NCBI RefSeq assembly: GCF_020594515.1
Contig: NZ_JAJCTH010000005.1
Span: 62,001 to 126,000, forward strand
Reading direction: 5' to 3'
Length of the DNA: 64,000 nt
From: Rhodoferax sp. U2-2l
GTDB lineage: Bacteria > Pseudomonadota > Gammaproteobacteria > Burkholderiales > Burkholderiaceae_C
The translations under genes and the position numbers were made by a program. The notes beneath the pieces were generated by a model. That model was not told the origin of the DNA. It worked only from the letters and a program-made list of their open reading frames with translations, and searched no databases. This document shows positions 16,302 through 25,076 of the stretch, in pieces. Within the stretch, counting starts at the first letter, position 1. Each line of letters opens with the position of its first letter.

Positions 16302-17288
16302 TCAGTGCACGGCCCCGGTGGCGGGCGGCAACTGGTCGGGCTGGCGAAAGATCAGCGCCGCGTCCACCGCGTCAAAGCGGTATTGCTGGCCACAAAAATC
16401 ACAACCTACCTCAATGTCCGGGCGTTCCTGCAAGATGCTTTCAGCTTCTTGCGCGCCCAGGCTCAGCAGCATGCGGCTGACACGTTCGCGGCTGCAGGTG
16501 CATGCAAAGTGCGGGCCCTGCTCACCTTGCAGAGGATCGAACCGCACCACGCTTTCGTCCCAGAACAAGCGATGCAGGATGGTGCTGGCATCCAGCGTCA
16601 GCAGTTCCTCGCGCTTGAGGGTGGCGGCCAGCAGGGCGATGCGTTTGTAGTCTTCGTTGAGCCCGATGTCATCTTCATGGGCCCGGGGCGCGCTGCCCGC
16701 CAGATTGCCAACGCCTTGCATCGGCAAGCGCTGGATCAGCAAACCGGCGGCCACCTGGTCGTCGGCGGCCAGCACCAGCGTGGTATCGAGCTGCTCACTT
16801 TGCAGCATGTAGTGCTGCAGCACGTCGCTGAACTTTTCCAGCTTCTCGTGGTTGTCGCCAAACAGCGGCACCACGCCCTGGTAGGGCTGCTGGCCGGGTT
16901 GGCGGTTTTGCGGGTCCAGGGTGATGGCGCAACGGCCCACGTTGTCCACATTCACCATCTGGCTCAGGCTGGCGGCCTCATCGAGCGTGCCATTCAGGGT
17001 GGCGGTGGCGCGCAGGCCAAAGTCAGGCTGCACCTCCACCACCGCCAGTTTGACCGGGCCATCACCAAAAATCTGCAGCACCAACGCCCCGTCAAACTTG
17101 ATGTTGGACTGCATCAGCACCGCCGCGGCGGTCATTTCACCCAACAGGTTCTGCAACGGCACCGGGTAGGCTCCGTGGGTGGTGTTGTTGGCACGGCGGC
17201 TGAGAATTTCGCGCCAGGCATCGGTCAGGCGCACCAGCACACCGCGCACCGGCAGGCCTTCGAATAAAAATTTGTGGATTTCAGACAA
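16302..17288 (-). CDS. hslO: Redox-regulated chaperone Hsp33
   Basis: Hsp33 is a cytoplasmic holdase switched on by oxidation of a zinc-bound Cys centre. The 328-residue protein has the C-terminal zinc motif as Cys263-Thr-Cys265 (ACTCSRE) and Cys296-Asp-Phe-Cys299 (GCDFCGQQY). The N-terminal domain fits the family (RGVLVRLTDAWREIL; GEMTAAAVLMQS). The start is TTG 17288 with GGAG eight bases upstream; no ATG gives a full N-terminus. It is convergent with zapA and 17 bases downstream of the carbonic-anhydrase-like gene. Confidence 0.96.
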   Translation of the reverse strand: MSEIHKFLFEGLPVRGVLVRLTDAWREILSRRANNTTHGAYPVPLQNLLGEMTAAAVLMQSNIKFDGALVLQIFGDGPVKLAVVEVQPDFGLRATATLNGTLDEAASLSQMVNVDNVGRCAITLDPQNRQPGQQPYQGVVPLFGDNHEKLEKFSDVLQHYMLQSEQLDTTLVLAADDQVAAGLLIQRLPMQGVGNLAGSAPRAHEDDIGLNEDYKRIALLAATLKREELLTLDASTILHRLFWDESVVRFDPLQGEQGPHFACTCSRERVSRMLLSLGAQEAESILQERPDIEVGCDFCGQQYRFDAVDAALIFRQPDQLPPATGAVH

Positions 17289-17305
17289 GTCGGGTTCTCC
17301 GTTGT

Positions 17306-17830
17306 TCAGGCAATTTTGTGCAGCGTGGCTTTGAAGCGCTGCGCGTTGGCCACATAGTGATCGGCGCTTTGGCGCAGGCCTTGTAATTGTTCGGGCGTAA
17401 GGCTGCGCACCACCTTGGCCGGGCTGCCAATGATCATCGACCCATCGGGGAATTCTTTGCCCTCGGTCACCAGCGCACCGGCGCCCACCAGGCAGCCTTT
17501 GCCAATCTTGGCGCCGTTGAGCACCACCGCACCAATGCCGATCAGGCTGTCATCACCCACCGTGCAGCCGTGCAACATGGCTTTGTGACCCACGGTGACA
17601 CCGGTGCCAATGGTCAGGGGCAGGCCCACATCGGCGTGCAGCACACTCAAGTCCTGGATGTTGGTGCGCGCACCGATGCGAATGGGGGCCGTGTCGCCCC
17701 GCGCCACCACGCCAAACCACAGACTGGCCTGCTCGCCCAGCACCACATCACCCATCAACTGCGCGCTGTCGGCCACCCAGGCTGAGTCAGCCACCGTGGG
17801 GAACAGGCCATCCACTTCGTATATCGCCAT
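17306..17830 (-). CDS. Gamma-carbonic anhydrase family protein (PaaY/YrdA-like)
   Basis: A 174-residue left-handed beta-helix protein. Hexapeptide repeats run through the middle, and the three zinc-binding His positions of the family are visible in VLHAD and [10 protein letters not shown]. The product starts [29 protein letters not shown], given here in part, and ends in a helix that packs on the barrel. Members range from true carbonic anhydrases to thioesterases (PaaY), so the substrate is open. It probably shares a transcript with hslO. Confidence 0.88.
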   Translation of the reverse strand: MAIYEVDGLFPTVADSAWVADSAQLMGDVVLGEQASLWFGVVARGDTAPIRIGARTNIQDLSVLHADVGLPLTIGTGVTVGHKAMLHGCTVGDDSLIGIGAVVLNGAKIGKGCLVGAGALVTEGKEFPDGSMIIGSPAKVVRSLTPEQLQGLRQSADHYVANAQRFKATLHKIA

Positions 17831-17882
17831 GAGGTTCTTTCGTTGCCAAGTTACCTAGAATTGTAGGATTGAGCCGCCCACC

Positions 17883-18752
17883 ATGACCTTGCCCCCCCCT
17901 GAAACACCCATGCCGGCCTTGGCTGATGCGACGCGGTCCGTTGGCAGCCCAGCAGCCAAGTCGCTGCGCCAGGAGGCCTTGCGCCTGCTTTTGCTGCCCG
18001 ACACGCACCACAAAGCCAGCGCCGTCAGGGCGCTGGATGCCGCCCGATGTGCGGTGGATGCGCCAGCCTGCCTGACCCAGCCAGAGGGTGTGCCGGGCCG
18101 GCCAGAGCTACCCCAACTAGTGCAGCCCGGCGCCTTGAAACACCGCGCGGTCGGTACCGCTGAGGGCCACGCCAGCCTGATCCATGCGTTGACCCACATC
18201 GAGGCCAACGCCATCAACCTGGCGCTGGACATCGTCTGGCGCTTTGCCGATATGCCGCAGGCGTTTTACCGCGACTGGTGGCAAGTGGCGGTGGAGGAAG
18301 CGCTGCATTTCGAGCTGCTGCAGGCGCATCTGCAGTCCCTCGGCTTTGCCTATGGCGACTTTCCGGCCCACGACGGGCTGTGGGAGATGGCCGAGCGTAC
18401 CCGGCACGACCTGCTGGCCCGCCTGGCGCTGGTGCCGCGCACGCTGGAGGCACGCGGGCTGGACGCCACCCCGGCCATCCGCACCAAGCTGGTATCCATT
18501 GGCGACAAATCCGGCGCAGCCATCCTCGACATCATCCTGCGCGACGAGATTGGCCATGTCGCCACCGGCAACCGCTGGTATGCCAGCCTGTGCCAACAGC
18601 GTGGCCTGGATCCGGTGTCCACCTACGCTGAACTGGCGCACCAACACGCCGCGCCGGTGCCCAAAGGCCCCTTCAACCTGAGCGCCCGTCGCGCCGCCGG
18701 TTTCAGCGATACCGAGCTGGCCGCGCTGTGTGGTACACCTCAGGCGGCCTGA
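17883..18752 (+). CDS. Ferritin-like DUF455 family protein
   Basis: A 289-residue protein with a four-helix ferritin-like core. Likely metal ligands are seen in HIEANAINLALDI, VEEALHFELL and DEIGHVATGNRWY, the Glu/His pattern of a diiron or related carboxylate centre. Family members are annotated only as DUF455; distant similarity to tRNA hydroxylase MiaE has been suggested for such folds. It has its own start 52 bases from the divergent carbonic-anhydrase-like gene, and a downstream EAL-HDOD gene 24 bases on. No specific function is claimed. Confidence 0.87.
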   Translation: MTLPPPETPMPALADATRSVGSPAAKSLRQEALRLLLLPDTHHKASAVRALDAARCAVDAPACLTQPEGVPGRPELPQLVQPGALKHRAVGTAEGHASLIHALTHIEANAINLALDIVWRFADMPQAFYRDWWQVAVEEALHFELLQAHLQSLGFAYGDFPAHDGLWEMAERTRHDLLARLALVPRTLEARGLDATPAIRTKLVSIGDKSGAAILDIILRDEIGHVATGNRWYASLCQQRGLDPVSTYAELAHQHAAPVPKGPFNLSARRAAGFSDTELAALCGTPQAA

Positions 18753-18776
18753 GCGCATCCATTTTTTGAAGGCTTT

Positions 18777-20039
18777 ATGTCAAACCCCCTCGCCAGACCT
18801 GATCTCAACACCCCCTCATCGAGCGCCACCATGGCCATTGCCCGACAACCCATTCTGGATGCCAAGCGCGTTGTTTACGGCTACGAACTGTTTGACCGTT
18901 CGCTGGACAACCCGAACTACACGGCGGCCAGCGACGCCGCGCTGCTGTTCAACCTGCTGTCCAACGCCGACAGCGAGATGCGCAACACCAGCAAATCCAT
19001 CTTTATCAACTGCACCCACCAGACGCTGTCGGGCGGCCATCTGGAACTGATCGAGCCTGACCGGGTGGTGCTGGAAGTGCCGCCCATGCCGGCCGATCAG
19101 TCCGACCCTGAGGACATCGAGACCTTCATCCAGACCATGATTGGCCTGCACAAGCGCGGCTTCAGGCTGGCTTTTGACCACTCGGTGATGGAACCCGCCT
19201 ACGCCAACTGGCTGGTGCTGGCCTCGTTTGTCAAGGTGGATGTGTCCCTGGTGCCCATGAGTCGGCTGGTGACCATCGCCAGAGACCTGGCCAAACAACC
19301 TGCCATTCAACTGGTGGTCGAAAAGATCGAGACCCAGCAGCAGTTCGACGAAGCCCTGAAGGCCGGCGCCAAGCTGTTTCAAGGTTACTGGTTTGCGCGC
19401 CCGGTGCTGGTCAAGGGCCAGACCATCCGCCCGGCCCAGGCGGCTGTCATTCAACTGATCAACCTCGTGCGCAAGCAGGCCAGCACGACCGAGATCGAAG
19501 AAGTCTTCAAACACGACCCGACGCTGTCGTTCAACCTGTTGCGGTTCATCAATTCGGCGGGGTTTGGCCTGAGCTGCGAGGTCACCTCGTTTCGTCACGC
19601 GGTGATGTTGCTGGGCTTGAAAAAGCTGTTTCGCTGGGCGGCGCTGCTGATGACCACCTCGGGTGCCGCCGGTGTCTCGCCCGCCGTCGGCCATGCCGCC
19701 GTGGTGCGCGGGCGGCTCATGGAGCTGCTGGCGGCCGAGTTGCTGTCCACCGACGAATGCGACAACGCGTTTGTGGTGGGCATCTTCTCGCTGCTCGACA
19801 CCATGCTGGGCATGCCCTTGAAAGACGCGCTGGAGGCCATCTCGCTGCCGCAGTCCGTCACCGACGCCTTGCTGCACAACAAGGGCATCCTGGCACCGTT
19901 TCTGCAACTCACCCTGGCCTGCGAGAACGCCGACGACAAGCTATTTGCCGACAACGCCAACGCGCTGCAGCTCACCGGGGATCAGGTCAACATGGCCCAT
20001 TTGCAAGCCCTGTTCTGGGCCGAAAACATCACCAGCTGA
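18777..20039 (+). CDS. EAL and HDOD domain signalling protein (YuxH-like)
   Basis: 420 residues: an N-terminal EAL-like domain (about 18-220; IARQPILDAKRVVYGYELFDR) and a C-terminal HDOD domain (about 225-415; LSFNLLRFINSAGFGL, then RHAVMLLGLKKLFRW). The EAL part lacks the usual EAL/EVL catalytic series of an active c-di-GMP phosphodiesterase: the segment is GYELF and later glutamates are sparse. It is therefore probably a ligand-sensing or protein-binding module. Such proteins are linked to motility or stress signalling; nothing nearby narrows the role. Confidence 0.87.
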   Translation: MSNPLARPDLNTPSSSATMAIARQPILDAKRVVYGYELFDRSLDNPNYTAASDAALLFNLLSNADSEMRNTSKSIFINCTHQTLSGGHLELIEPDRVVLEVPPMPADQSDPEDIETFIQTMIGLHKRGFRLAFDHSVMEPAYANWLVLASFVKVDVSLVPMSRLVTIARDLAKQPAIQLVVEKIETQQQFDEALKAGAKLFQGYWFARPVLVKGQTIRPAQAAVIQLINLVRKQASTTEIEEVFKHDPTLSFNLLRFINSAGFGLSCEVTSFRHAVMLLGLKKLFRWAALLMTTSGAAGVSPAVGHAAVVRGRLMELLAAELLSTDECDNAFVVGIFSLLDTMLGMPLKDALEAISLPQSVTDALLHNKGILAPFLQLTLACENADDKLFADNANALQLTGDQVNMAHLQALFWAENITS

Positions 20040-20048
20040 CCTGCCGAC

Positions 20049-20996
20049 TCAACCGCGCGGGTGGTGCGCGGCGTGCAACACCTTGAGCCGCTCACGCGCC
20101 ACGTGGGTGTAGATGGTGGTGGTGGAAATGTCGGCGTGGCCCAGCAGCATCTGCACCGAGCGCAAATCGGCGCCGTGGTTGAGCAAATGGGTGGCAAACG
20201 CGTGGCGCAGCGTGTGCGGTGACATCGGCGCGGTGATGCCCGCTTGCAGCGCGTATTTTTTGACCAGCAGCCAGAACATCACCCGGCTCATGGCGGTGCC
20301 CGGTGTGGGGCCTTTGTGCGTGACAAACAGGTCATCGCTGGCGTGCCCGGCCAGCAACTCGGCGCGTGGCTGCGCCAGGTAACGCGTGAGCCACAGGGCA
20401 GCCACCTCGCCAAACGGCACCAGGCGCTCCTTGTCGCCCTTGCCAAAAACACGCAGCACGTTGTCGTTCAGGCTGATGTTGAAAACCCGCAAGGTCACCA
20501 GCTCGCTCACCCGCAAGCCGCTGGCGTACATCAGCTCCAGCATGGTGCGGTCGCGCACGCCCTGGGCGTGGCTGACATCGGGCGCTGCCAGCAAGGCTTC
20601 GACCTGAGACTCGGTCAGGGTCTTGGGCACGCGCAGGCGCTGTTTGGCCGACAGGATTCGGAGCGTCGGGTCCACCTGGATGTGTTTTTCGCGCAGCGCC
20701 CAGTGAAAAAATCGCTTGAACACGGTCAGCCGCCGGTTGGCGGTGGTGGCTTGGGTTTGTGCGTGCCGGGCAGCAAAGTAGCCGTTGATATCGTCTTGCG
20801 TCACCTGCAGCAGCTGGCGCTGTTGCTGGGCCAGCCAGTGGCCAAACAGCGTCAGGTCGCGGCGGTAGGCGGCCAGCGTGTTTTTGGACAGGCCGTCTTC
20901 CAGCCACAGAGCGTCGATGAAGCTGTCGATCAGCGGGTCAGGCGGCGGCTGGTCGGGTTGGTTCAGGCGTGTGCGGGGCGTTGGGGTGGCAGACAT
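20049..20996 (-). CDS. xerD: Site-specific tyrosine recombinase XerD
   Basis: XerD with XerC resolves chromosome dimers at dif. The 315-residue protein has an N-terminal core-binding SAM-like domain (about 18-110) and a complete catalytic set: Arg in YASGLRVSEL, Lys in GKGDKERLVPFG, His-x-x-Arg in SPHTLRHAFATHLL, His in LLGHADIST and the nucleophilic Tyr in TTIYTHV. No att sites or phage genes flank it, which supports the housekeeping enzyme. It is divergent from, and its start slightly overlaps the leader of, the AEC transporter gene. Confidence 0.94.
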   Translation of the reverse strand: MSATPTPRTRLNQPDQPPPDPLIDSFIDALWLEDGLSKNTLAAYRRDLTLFGHWLAQQQRQLLQVTQDDINGYFAARHAQTQATTANRRLTVFKRFFHWALREKHIQVDPTLRILSAKQRLRVPKTLTESQVEALLAAPDVSHAQGVRDRTMLELMYASGLRVSELVTLRVFNISLNDNVLRVFGKGDKERLVPFGEVAALWLTRYLAQPRAELLAGHASDDLFVTHKGPTPGTAMSRVMFWLLVKKYALQAGITAPMSPHTLRHAFATHLLNHGADLRSVQMLLGHADISTTTIYTHVARERLKVLHAAHHPRG

Positions 20997-21015
20997 GGCC
21001 TGCTATTCTCGCCGG

Positions 21016-21933
21016 GTGAACTTTGCCCAACTGCTTTTCCCCGATTTTTCGCTGATCCTGATCGGCTACCTGATCTGCCGCTTCACGCCCCTGAACCGCC
21101 CGGTGTGGACGCAGGTGGAGCAGCTGGTGTACTTTTTGTTCTTCCCGGTGCTGCTGTTTTACGCCATCATCAAGAGCCCGCTGGACATCAGCGCGGCCAG
21201 CCATCTGGTGGGTGCCGGTTGGGCGCTGGGGCTGGGCGGCATTGCGCTGGCGTATTCGGTGCCGTACTGGCCGGGCTTGAAGGGCCACTTTGCGCCGCGC
21301 CAGCATGCAGGCAGCGCCCAGGTCGCGTTCCGGTTCAACTCCTTCATCGGCCTGGCCGTGGCCGACAAGCTGGCAGGCCCGCAAGGGGTGGCGGTACTGG
21401 CGCTGCTGATCGGGGTGAGTGTGCCGCTGATGAACATTGGCGCGGTGTGGCCGATGGCGCGCCACGGGCAGAAAGGTTTTGCGCGTGAACTGGTGCGCAA
21501 CCCGCTGATCATCGGCACCGCCGCTGGGCTGGCCGCCAACCTGGCGGGCCTGAGCCTCCCGCTCTGGCTGGAGCCCAGCGTCAGCCGCATTGGCGGCGCC
21601 TCGCTCACGCTGGGGTTGATGGCCGCCGGAGCCGGCCTGCAGCTGGGCGCACTCAACCACGCCAAGTTGCTGGGGGTGGCGCTGCTGGCCATCAAACACC
21701 TGCTGATGCCGCTGCTGGCGCTGGCGCTCACCCAGGCATTTGGTCTGAACCCGGTGCAGACCACCATCCTGCTCATGTTCGCGGCCTTGCCGACTGCGTC
21801 CAGCTGTTACGTGCTGGCCGCGCGCATGGGGTACGACGGGCCTTATGTGGCGGCGCTGGTCACCGTGTCCACCCTGCTGGGCATGCTCAGCCTGCCGCTG
21901 GCGCTGGGGATGTTGCGCTCGGCAGCGGGCTGA
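21016..21933 (+). CDS. AEC family transporter
   Basis: A 305-residue inner-membrane protein with about ten hydrophobic segments, typical of auxin-efflux-carrier-type permeases (malonate or other organic-acid transport in bacteria). Marks include LLFPDFSLILIGYLICR at the start, NSFIGLAVADKLAG, and the C-terminal MFAALPTASSCYVLAARMG that is highly typical of the family. GTG 21016 is chosen because it starts the first membrane helix; an ATG at 20995 would add seven polar residues. The substrate cannot be told. Confidence 0.88.
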   Translation: MNFAQLLFPDFSLILIGYLICRFTPLNRPVWTQVEQLVYFLFFPVLLFYAIIKSPLDISAASHLVGAGWALGLGGIALAYSVPYWPGLKGHFAPRQHAGSAQVAFRFNSFIGLAVADKLAGPQGVAVLALLIGVSVPLMNIGAVWPMARHGQKGFARELVRNPLIIGTAAGLAANLAGLSLPLWLEPSVSRIGGASLTLGLMAAGAGLQLGALNHAKLLGVALLAIKHLLMPLLALALTQAFGLNPVQTTILLMFAALPTASSCYVLAARMGYDGPYVAALVTVSTLLGMLSLPLALGMLRSAAG

Positions 21934-21998
21934 ACGACTCAAACACCAGCGTGACCGTGGTGCCTGCGCCCGGTTCGCTGCTCACGGCGCGTGGTTCA
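21934..21998 (-). pseudogene. Possible sensor histidine kinase C-terminal remnant
   Basis: The minus strand reads AVSSEPGAGTTVTLVFESF in one frame. SEPGxGTTxTLxF is the usual last beta-strand motif of histidine kinase ATPase domains. Nothing else of a kinase is visible, and the frame runs on into the AEC gene. A short response-regulator-like start lies 100 bases away, which supports a deleted two-component system, but the match is short. Confidence 0.4.
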
Positions 21999-22099
21999 AG
22001 CCTGCGCAGGCCCGCTTTCACCCCAGAGCTGAACCGTGCCCGACCGACACGCCAAACAACCCGGCGGCCACCGTTGGCGCATGCAGGACAAGCGAACCC

Positions 22100-22174
22100 A
22101 TGGCAACCATCCTCGTTGTTGACGACCCTTCGGAATTCGCCGCCTACTCAGCATCACCTCCAATCGGCGGCTAA
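22100..22174 (+). pseudogene. Truncated response-regulator start
   Basis: A 24-codon frame begins MATILVVDDPSEF, the first beta-strand and acidic pair of a receiver domain. It then loses similarity and stops at TAA (22172-22174), overlapping the stop of the converging gene. The receiver's phosphoacceptor Asp and everything after it are missing. This is probably a decayed gene left by a deletion. Confidence 0.45.
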
Positions 22175-24075
22175 CGCAGGGCTGGCAACAAGGTTTGCAG
22201 CTCGGACCGACCCCCACGTGGCGCGGTTTGCGCGAGCGTCGTCAGGGCCTTGAGCATGTCGGTGCTCACGCCCCCCACCAGGGCCCCGAGTTCGCTCAAG
22301 CGCACACCCTGGCGCACCAAAAAAGCCATGTAAGTGTGCCGCAAGGCCTCCGGGGTGACGGTTTCAGGGTCTGACAGGTCGGCATCCAACGCACTGATGA
22401 GCACGATGGCCTGCACGCCCGTGGCGCCCAGCGGCTTGCCAGCGCCCTCGGTGAACAGCAGGTCGGACGGCGCGGCAGCAACCACGCCCTTCTCCGCCGC
22501 ATCAGCCAAGGCGCGCAGCGGCCGGCTCAGGGGCAACGCGCGGCTCGCCTGGCCGGGCACCTGGAGTAAGAGGCGGCGGGTGTCCAGGTGTTGCCATTGC
22601 AGGCGCACCACCTCGTCAACACACAAGCCACACAGCAGGCAGGCCAACAGCGGTCGGTTTTTTGGCGCAGCCGCGTGCAGCAATTGGTGAACTTCATCGG
22701 CATCCAGCTCACGCGCCAGCGAGCCAACCGGCCCATGTAAGGCCGCGCGAAGCGGTGGCGGACGGTGGCTCACGGGGCCAACCGACACGTCCTGGGTGTG
22801 GCGCCGGGCCTCGGCGGGGGTAGACACCGTCCAGGGTGTCGGATGAACCAGGTGCTCAGGCCGCTCTGGCACCGTCTCTTGGCGATTGAAAAACTCGACA
22901 AACCACACCGCCAAAAAACCCAACACCATCGAAGCCACCACCACCACGCCCGCATCGCGCCAGTACAGCGGCATGAAAGGCGCATCAGGCGTGACGGCCG
23001 GCTCCAGAATGGTGAGCTGCGGCGTGCGCGTGGTGTCCGTGGCTTGCAGCATGAGCAGTTTGTCAGCCGCGATGTTGCGCACTGCGGTCAGACGCTTCAG
23101 GTCGTCTTGCAGGCCTTGCAGCTCGCCCAGATCACGGCTGGCCTTGGCCACCTCGAGTTTGCCCTCCATCATCCGTTGTTGCAGGCGGTTTGCGGTGGCG
23201 CGTGCGCTGACCAGCGCCTGGCGCGCCTCGGCCAGGGCCAGGTGTTGGGCCGTCAGATGCTCAGGCGCCTGTTGTTGCGCCAAATTCGCCAACAAGGGGT
23301 GGTCTTTGACTTGGGGCGCACTTTTGCTTGGGCTGATGGCTTGCTCAAGCGCGTGAATTCTGCTGACCGCCGAGGCTTCCAGTTCGGCCGCCTGGGCCAG
23401 GGCGCTGGCCAGTTCCTGGCGTTGAACCAAGGCCTGGCTCTCGTCACGCTCGCCCGGGGGGATGTTGGCGCGCCAATGCACCTCGTCCAGGGCGCGCTGT
23501 TTTTCAGCGACTTTGGCCTCGATGATTTGCAGTTCAACCTGCGCGGCTGCCAATTGGGTGTGTGAACTGGCGTCACCTGCCGCTACCCGTTGCGCCCGGT
23601 ACACCTCCAGCAGGGTGTTGATCAGCGGCGCCAGCAGATCCTTCTGCGGGCCTTGTGCCTGCAATTTCACCACCAGCGCGTCGTCCACCCGGGTGACCTG
23701 GAGCATGTTTTGCAGCGATTGCACCGGGTTGCCGGTTTCGCTTCTGAGCAGCCCCTGTGTGCGCAAGCGCTCGGCCACCTGGTCGAGCAGTGGACGGCTG
23801 GTGAGGATTTCGATTTCGGTCAACACAAGCTGATTGGCATCGTCGAAAAGGGTCTGCGCCAGGGGGATGGCGGTGAGCACCTTGTCAGGTGGCGCGATCT
23901 GCACACGCGCTGTGGCCTGGTAAACGGCAGGGCGGGAAAAATTGATGCCCATACCCAGTGCCAGACTGAGCAGCCACACCCCACAAAAGACCTTGATGCG
24001 CAGCGGCATCGCGCGGTGCAGGGGGTCTGTCGCCTGCGGGTAGGCATAGGCCGAAGCGGTCGAGGTGTTGGGCAT
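22171..24075 (-). CDS. Wzz-type chain-length protein fused to a degenerate tyrosine-recombinase domain
   Basis: A single 634-residue frame. Residues 1-400 are Wzz/GumC-like: membrane segments at about 25-46 and 374-397, a domain with YQATARVQIAPPDKV, and long periplasmic coiled coil (about 150-345). After a Pro-rich cytoplasmic linker (400-450), residues 455-620 resemble a tyrosine-recombinase catalytic fold: ACLLCGLCVDEVVRLQWQHL aligns with box I and VTPEALRHTYMAFLVRQG with box II. The box I Arg is Cys (GLC), the box II His is Glu, the LGH His is Gly and no Tyr nucleophile is seen, so recombination is unlikely. ATG 24075 has CGGAG six bases upstream. No polysaccharide genes adjoin it. In related co-polymerases this place holds a tyrosine kinase. 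Confidence 0.8.
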   Translation of the reverse strand: MPNTSTASAYAYPQATDPLHRAMPLRIKVFCGVWLLSLALGMGINFSRPAVYQATARVQIAPPDKVLTAIPLAQTLFDDANQLVLTEIEILTSRPLLDQVAERLRTQGLLRSETGNPVQSLQNMLQVTRVDDALVVKLQAQGPQKDLLAPLINTLLEVYRAQRVAAGDASSHTQLAAAQVELQIIEAKVAEKQRALDEVHWRANIPPGERDESQALVQRQELASALAQAAELEASAVSRIHALEQAISPSKSAPQVKDHPLLANLAQQQAPEHLTAQHLALAEARQALVSARATANRLQQRMMEGKLEVAKASRDLGELQGLQDDLKRLTAVRNIAADKLLMLQATDTTRTPQLTILEPAVTPDAPFMPLYWRDAGVVVVASMVLGFLAVWFVEFFNRQETVPERPEHLVHPTPWTVSTPAEARRHTQDVSVGPVSHRPPPLRAALHGPVGSLARELDADEVHQLLHAAAPKNRPLLACLLCGLCVDEVVRLQWQHLDTRRLLLQVPGQASRALPLSRPLRALADAAEKGVVAAAPSDLLFTEGAGKPLGATGVQAIVLISALDADLSDPETVTPEALRHTYMAFLVRQGVRLSELGALVGGVSTDMLKALTTLAQTAPRGGRSELQTLLPALR

Positions 24076-24245
24076 GTTGACTCCGGCATGCAGCGTGGGC
24101 CCACCTGAGCCCGGCAGGTACAGCTTATCGGACAGGCGCATCCATGCAAAAGCCAGGGTCCGCACGTATTGCCGAGTCCAAGTCCCTGACTTAAAAATCG
24201 GCGGGTTTGTGCGCCGAGGCGGCTGCCGTCAAGGGCGCCAACGTG

Positions 24246-25076
24246 TCATGCAGCTTGGTGGGATGCCTTGGCCCGCTGGAAACCGCCCGAGGCTTGCATC
24301 AGCTTGTGGGTGTACGGGTCTTTGACCCGGCTGGCGGCCAGATCGTCTGCGCTGAGCAGCTCCACGGTTTGGCCGCGCTGCATCACCATCAGGCGTTCAC
24401 ACAGGTGGGTGACCACCGCCAGGTCGTGGCTGACCATGATGAAGGTCAGGCCACGCTGGCGGCGCAGGTCTTCCAGCAGGTTCAGCACCTCGGCCTGCAC
24501 CGAGGCATCGAGCGCCGAGGTCGGCTCATCGAGCAGCAGAATCTGCGGCTCCAGGATCAGCGCCCGGGCCACGGCGATGCGCTGGCGCTGCCCGCCCGAA
24601 AGCTGGTGCGGGTAACGGAAACGAAAGCCGCTGCCCAGCCCCACCTCGTCCAGCGCCTGCTCAATGCGCGCCTGCTCGTTGCCCAGGCCATGGATGGCCA
24701 AGGGTTCGGCCAGGATTTTGTCCACCGTGTGGCGCGGGTGCAGCGAGCCATAGGGGTCCTGAAACACCATCTGCACCAGCCGCCTGAAGGGTTTGCTGCC
24801 GGGCGCGGGCAGCGCAGGGTCTGGCGCGCCGTTCTGGCCCAGCAGTTGTACGGCACCGGTTTTGGGCGCCAGGCCGCAAATGGCGCGCAGCACCGTGGAT
24901 TTGCCCGAGCCCGACTCACCCACCATGCCAAAACTCTCACCCGGTTGTACCGTGAACGAGGTGTCGGCCACCGCCACAAAGTCGCCAAACTGCACCCGCA
25001 GGTGCTGCACCTGCAGGCCCATGGCCTGGCCTGCGTGTGGCCGCGTCGGTGGGCTGGTCAAGGTGGCGGTATTCAT
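24246..25076 (-). CDS. Oligopeptide/dipeptide ABC transporter ATP-binding protein (DppF-like)
   Basis: A 276-residue cytoplasmic ATPase. Walker A is GESGSGKST, the signature LSGGQRQRIAVARAL and Walker B ILLLDEPTSALDAS; it ends with the KDPYTHKLMQAS segment that is typical of the peptide/nickel transporter ATPases. ATG 25076 overlaps the previous ATPase stop as ATGA. It is the last gene of a seven-gene minus-strand operon that begins with the epimerase at 31865. Confidence 0.93.
   Translation of the reverse strand: MNTATLTSPPTRPHAGQAMGLQVQHLRVQFGDFVAVADTSFTVQPGESFGMVGESGSGKSTVLRAICGLAPKTGAVQLLGQNGAPDPALPAPGSKPFRRLVQMVFQDPYGSLHPRHTVDKILAEPLAIHGLGNEQARIEQALDEVGLGSGFRFRYPHQLSGGQRQRIAVARALILEPQILLLDEPTSALDASVQAEVLNLLEDLRRQRGLTFIMVSHDLAVVTHLCERLMVMQRGQTVELLSADDLAASRVKDPYTHKLMQASGGFQRAKASHQAA

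Noticed and set aside
18816..19907. Long open frame (363 codons) antisense to the EAL-HDOD gene
   Set aside because: It is rich in Gln, His and Arg with no family similarity, as expected from the complement of a GC-rich gene.
20049..20996. Mobile-element integrase
   Set aside because: Length, full XerD motifs and the lack of att sites, tRNA or phage genes fit the housekeeping recombinase.
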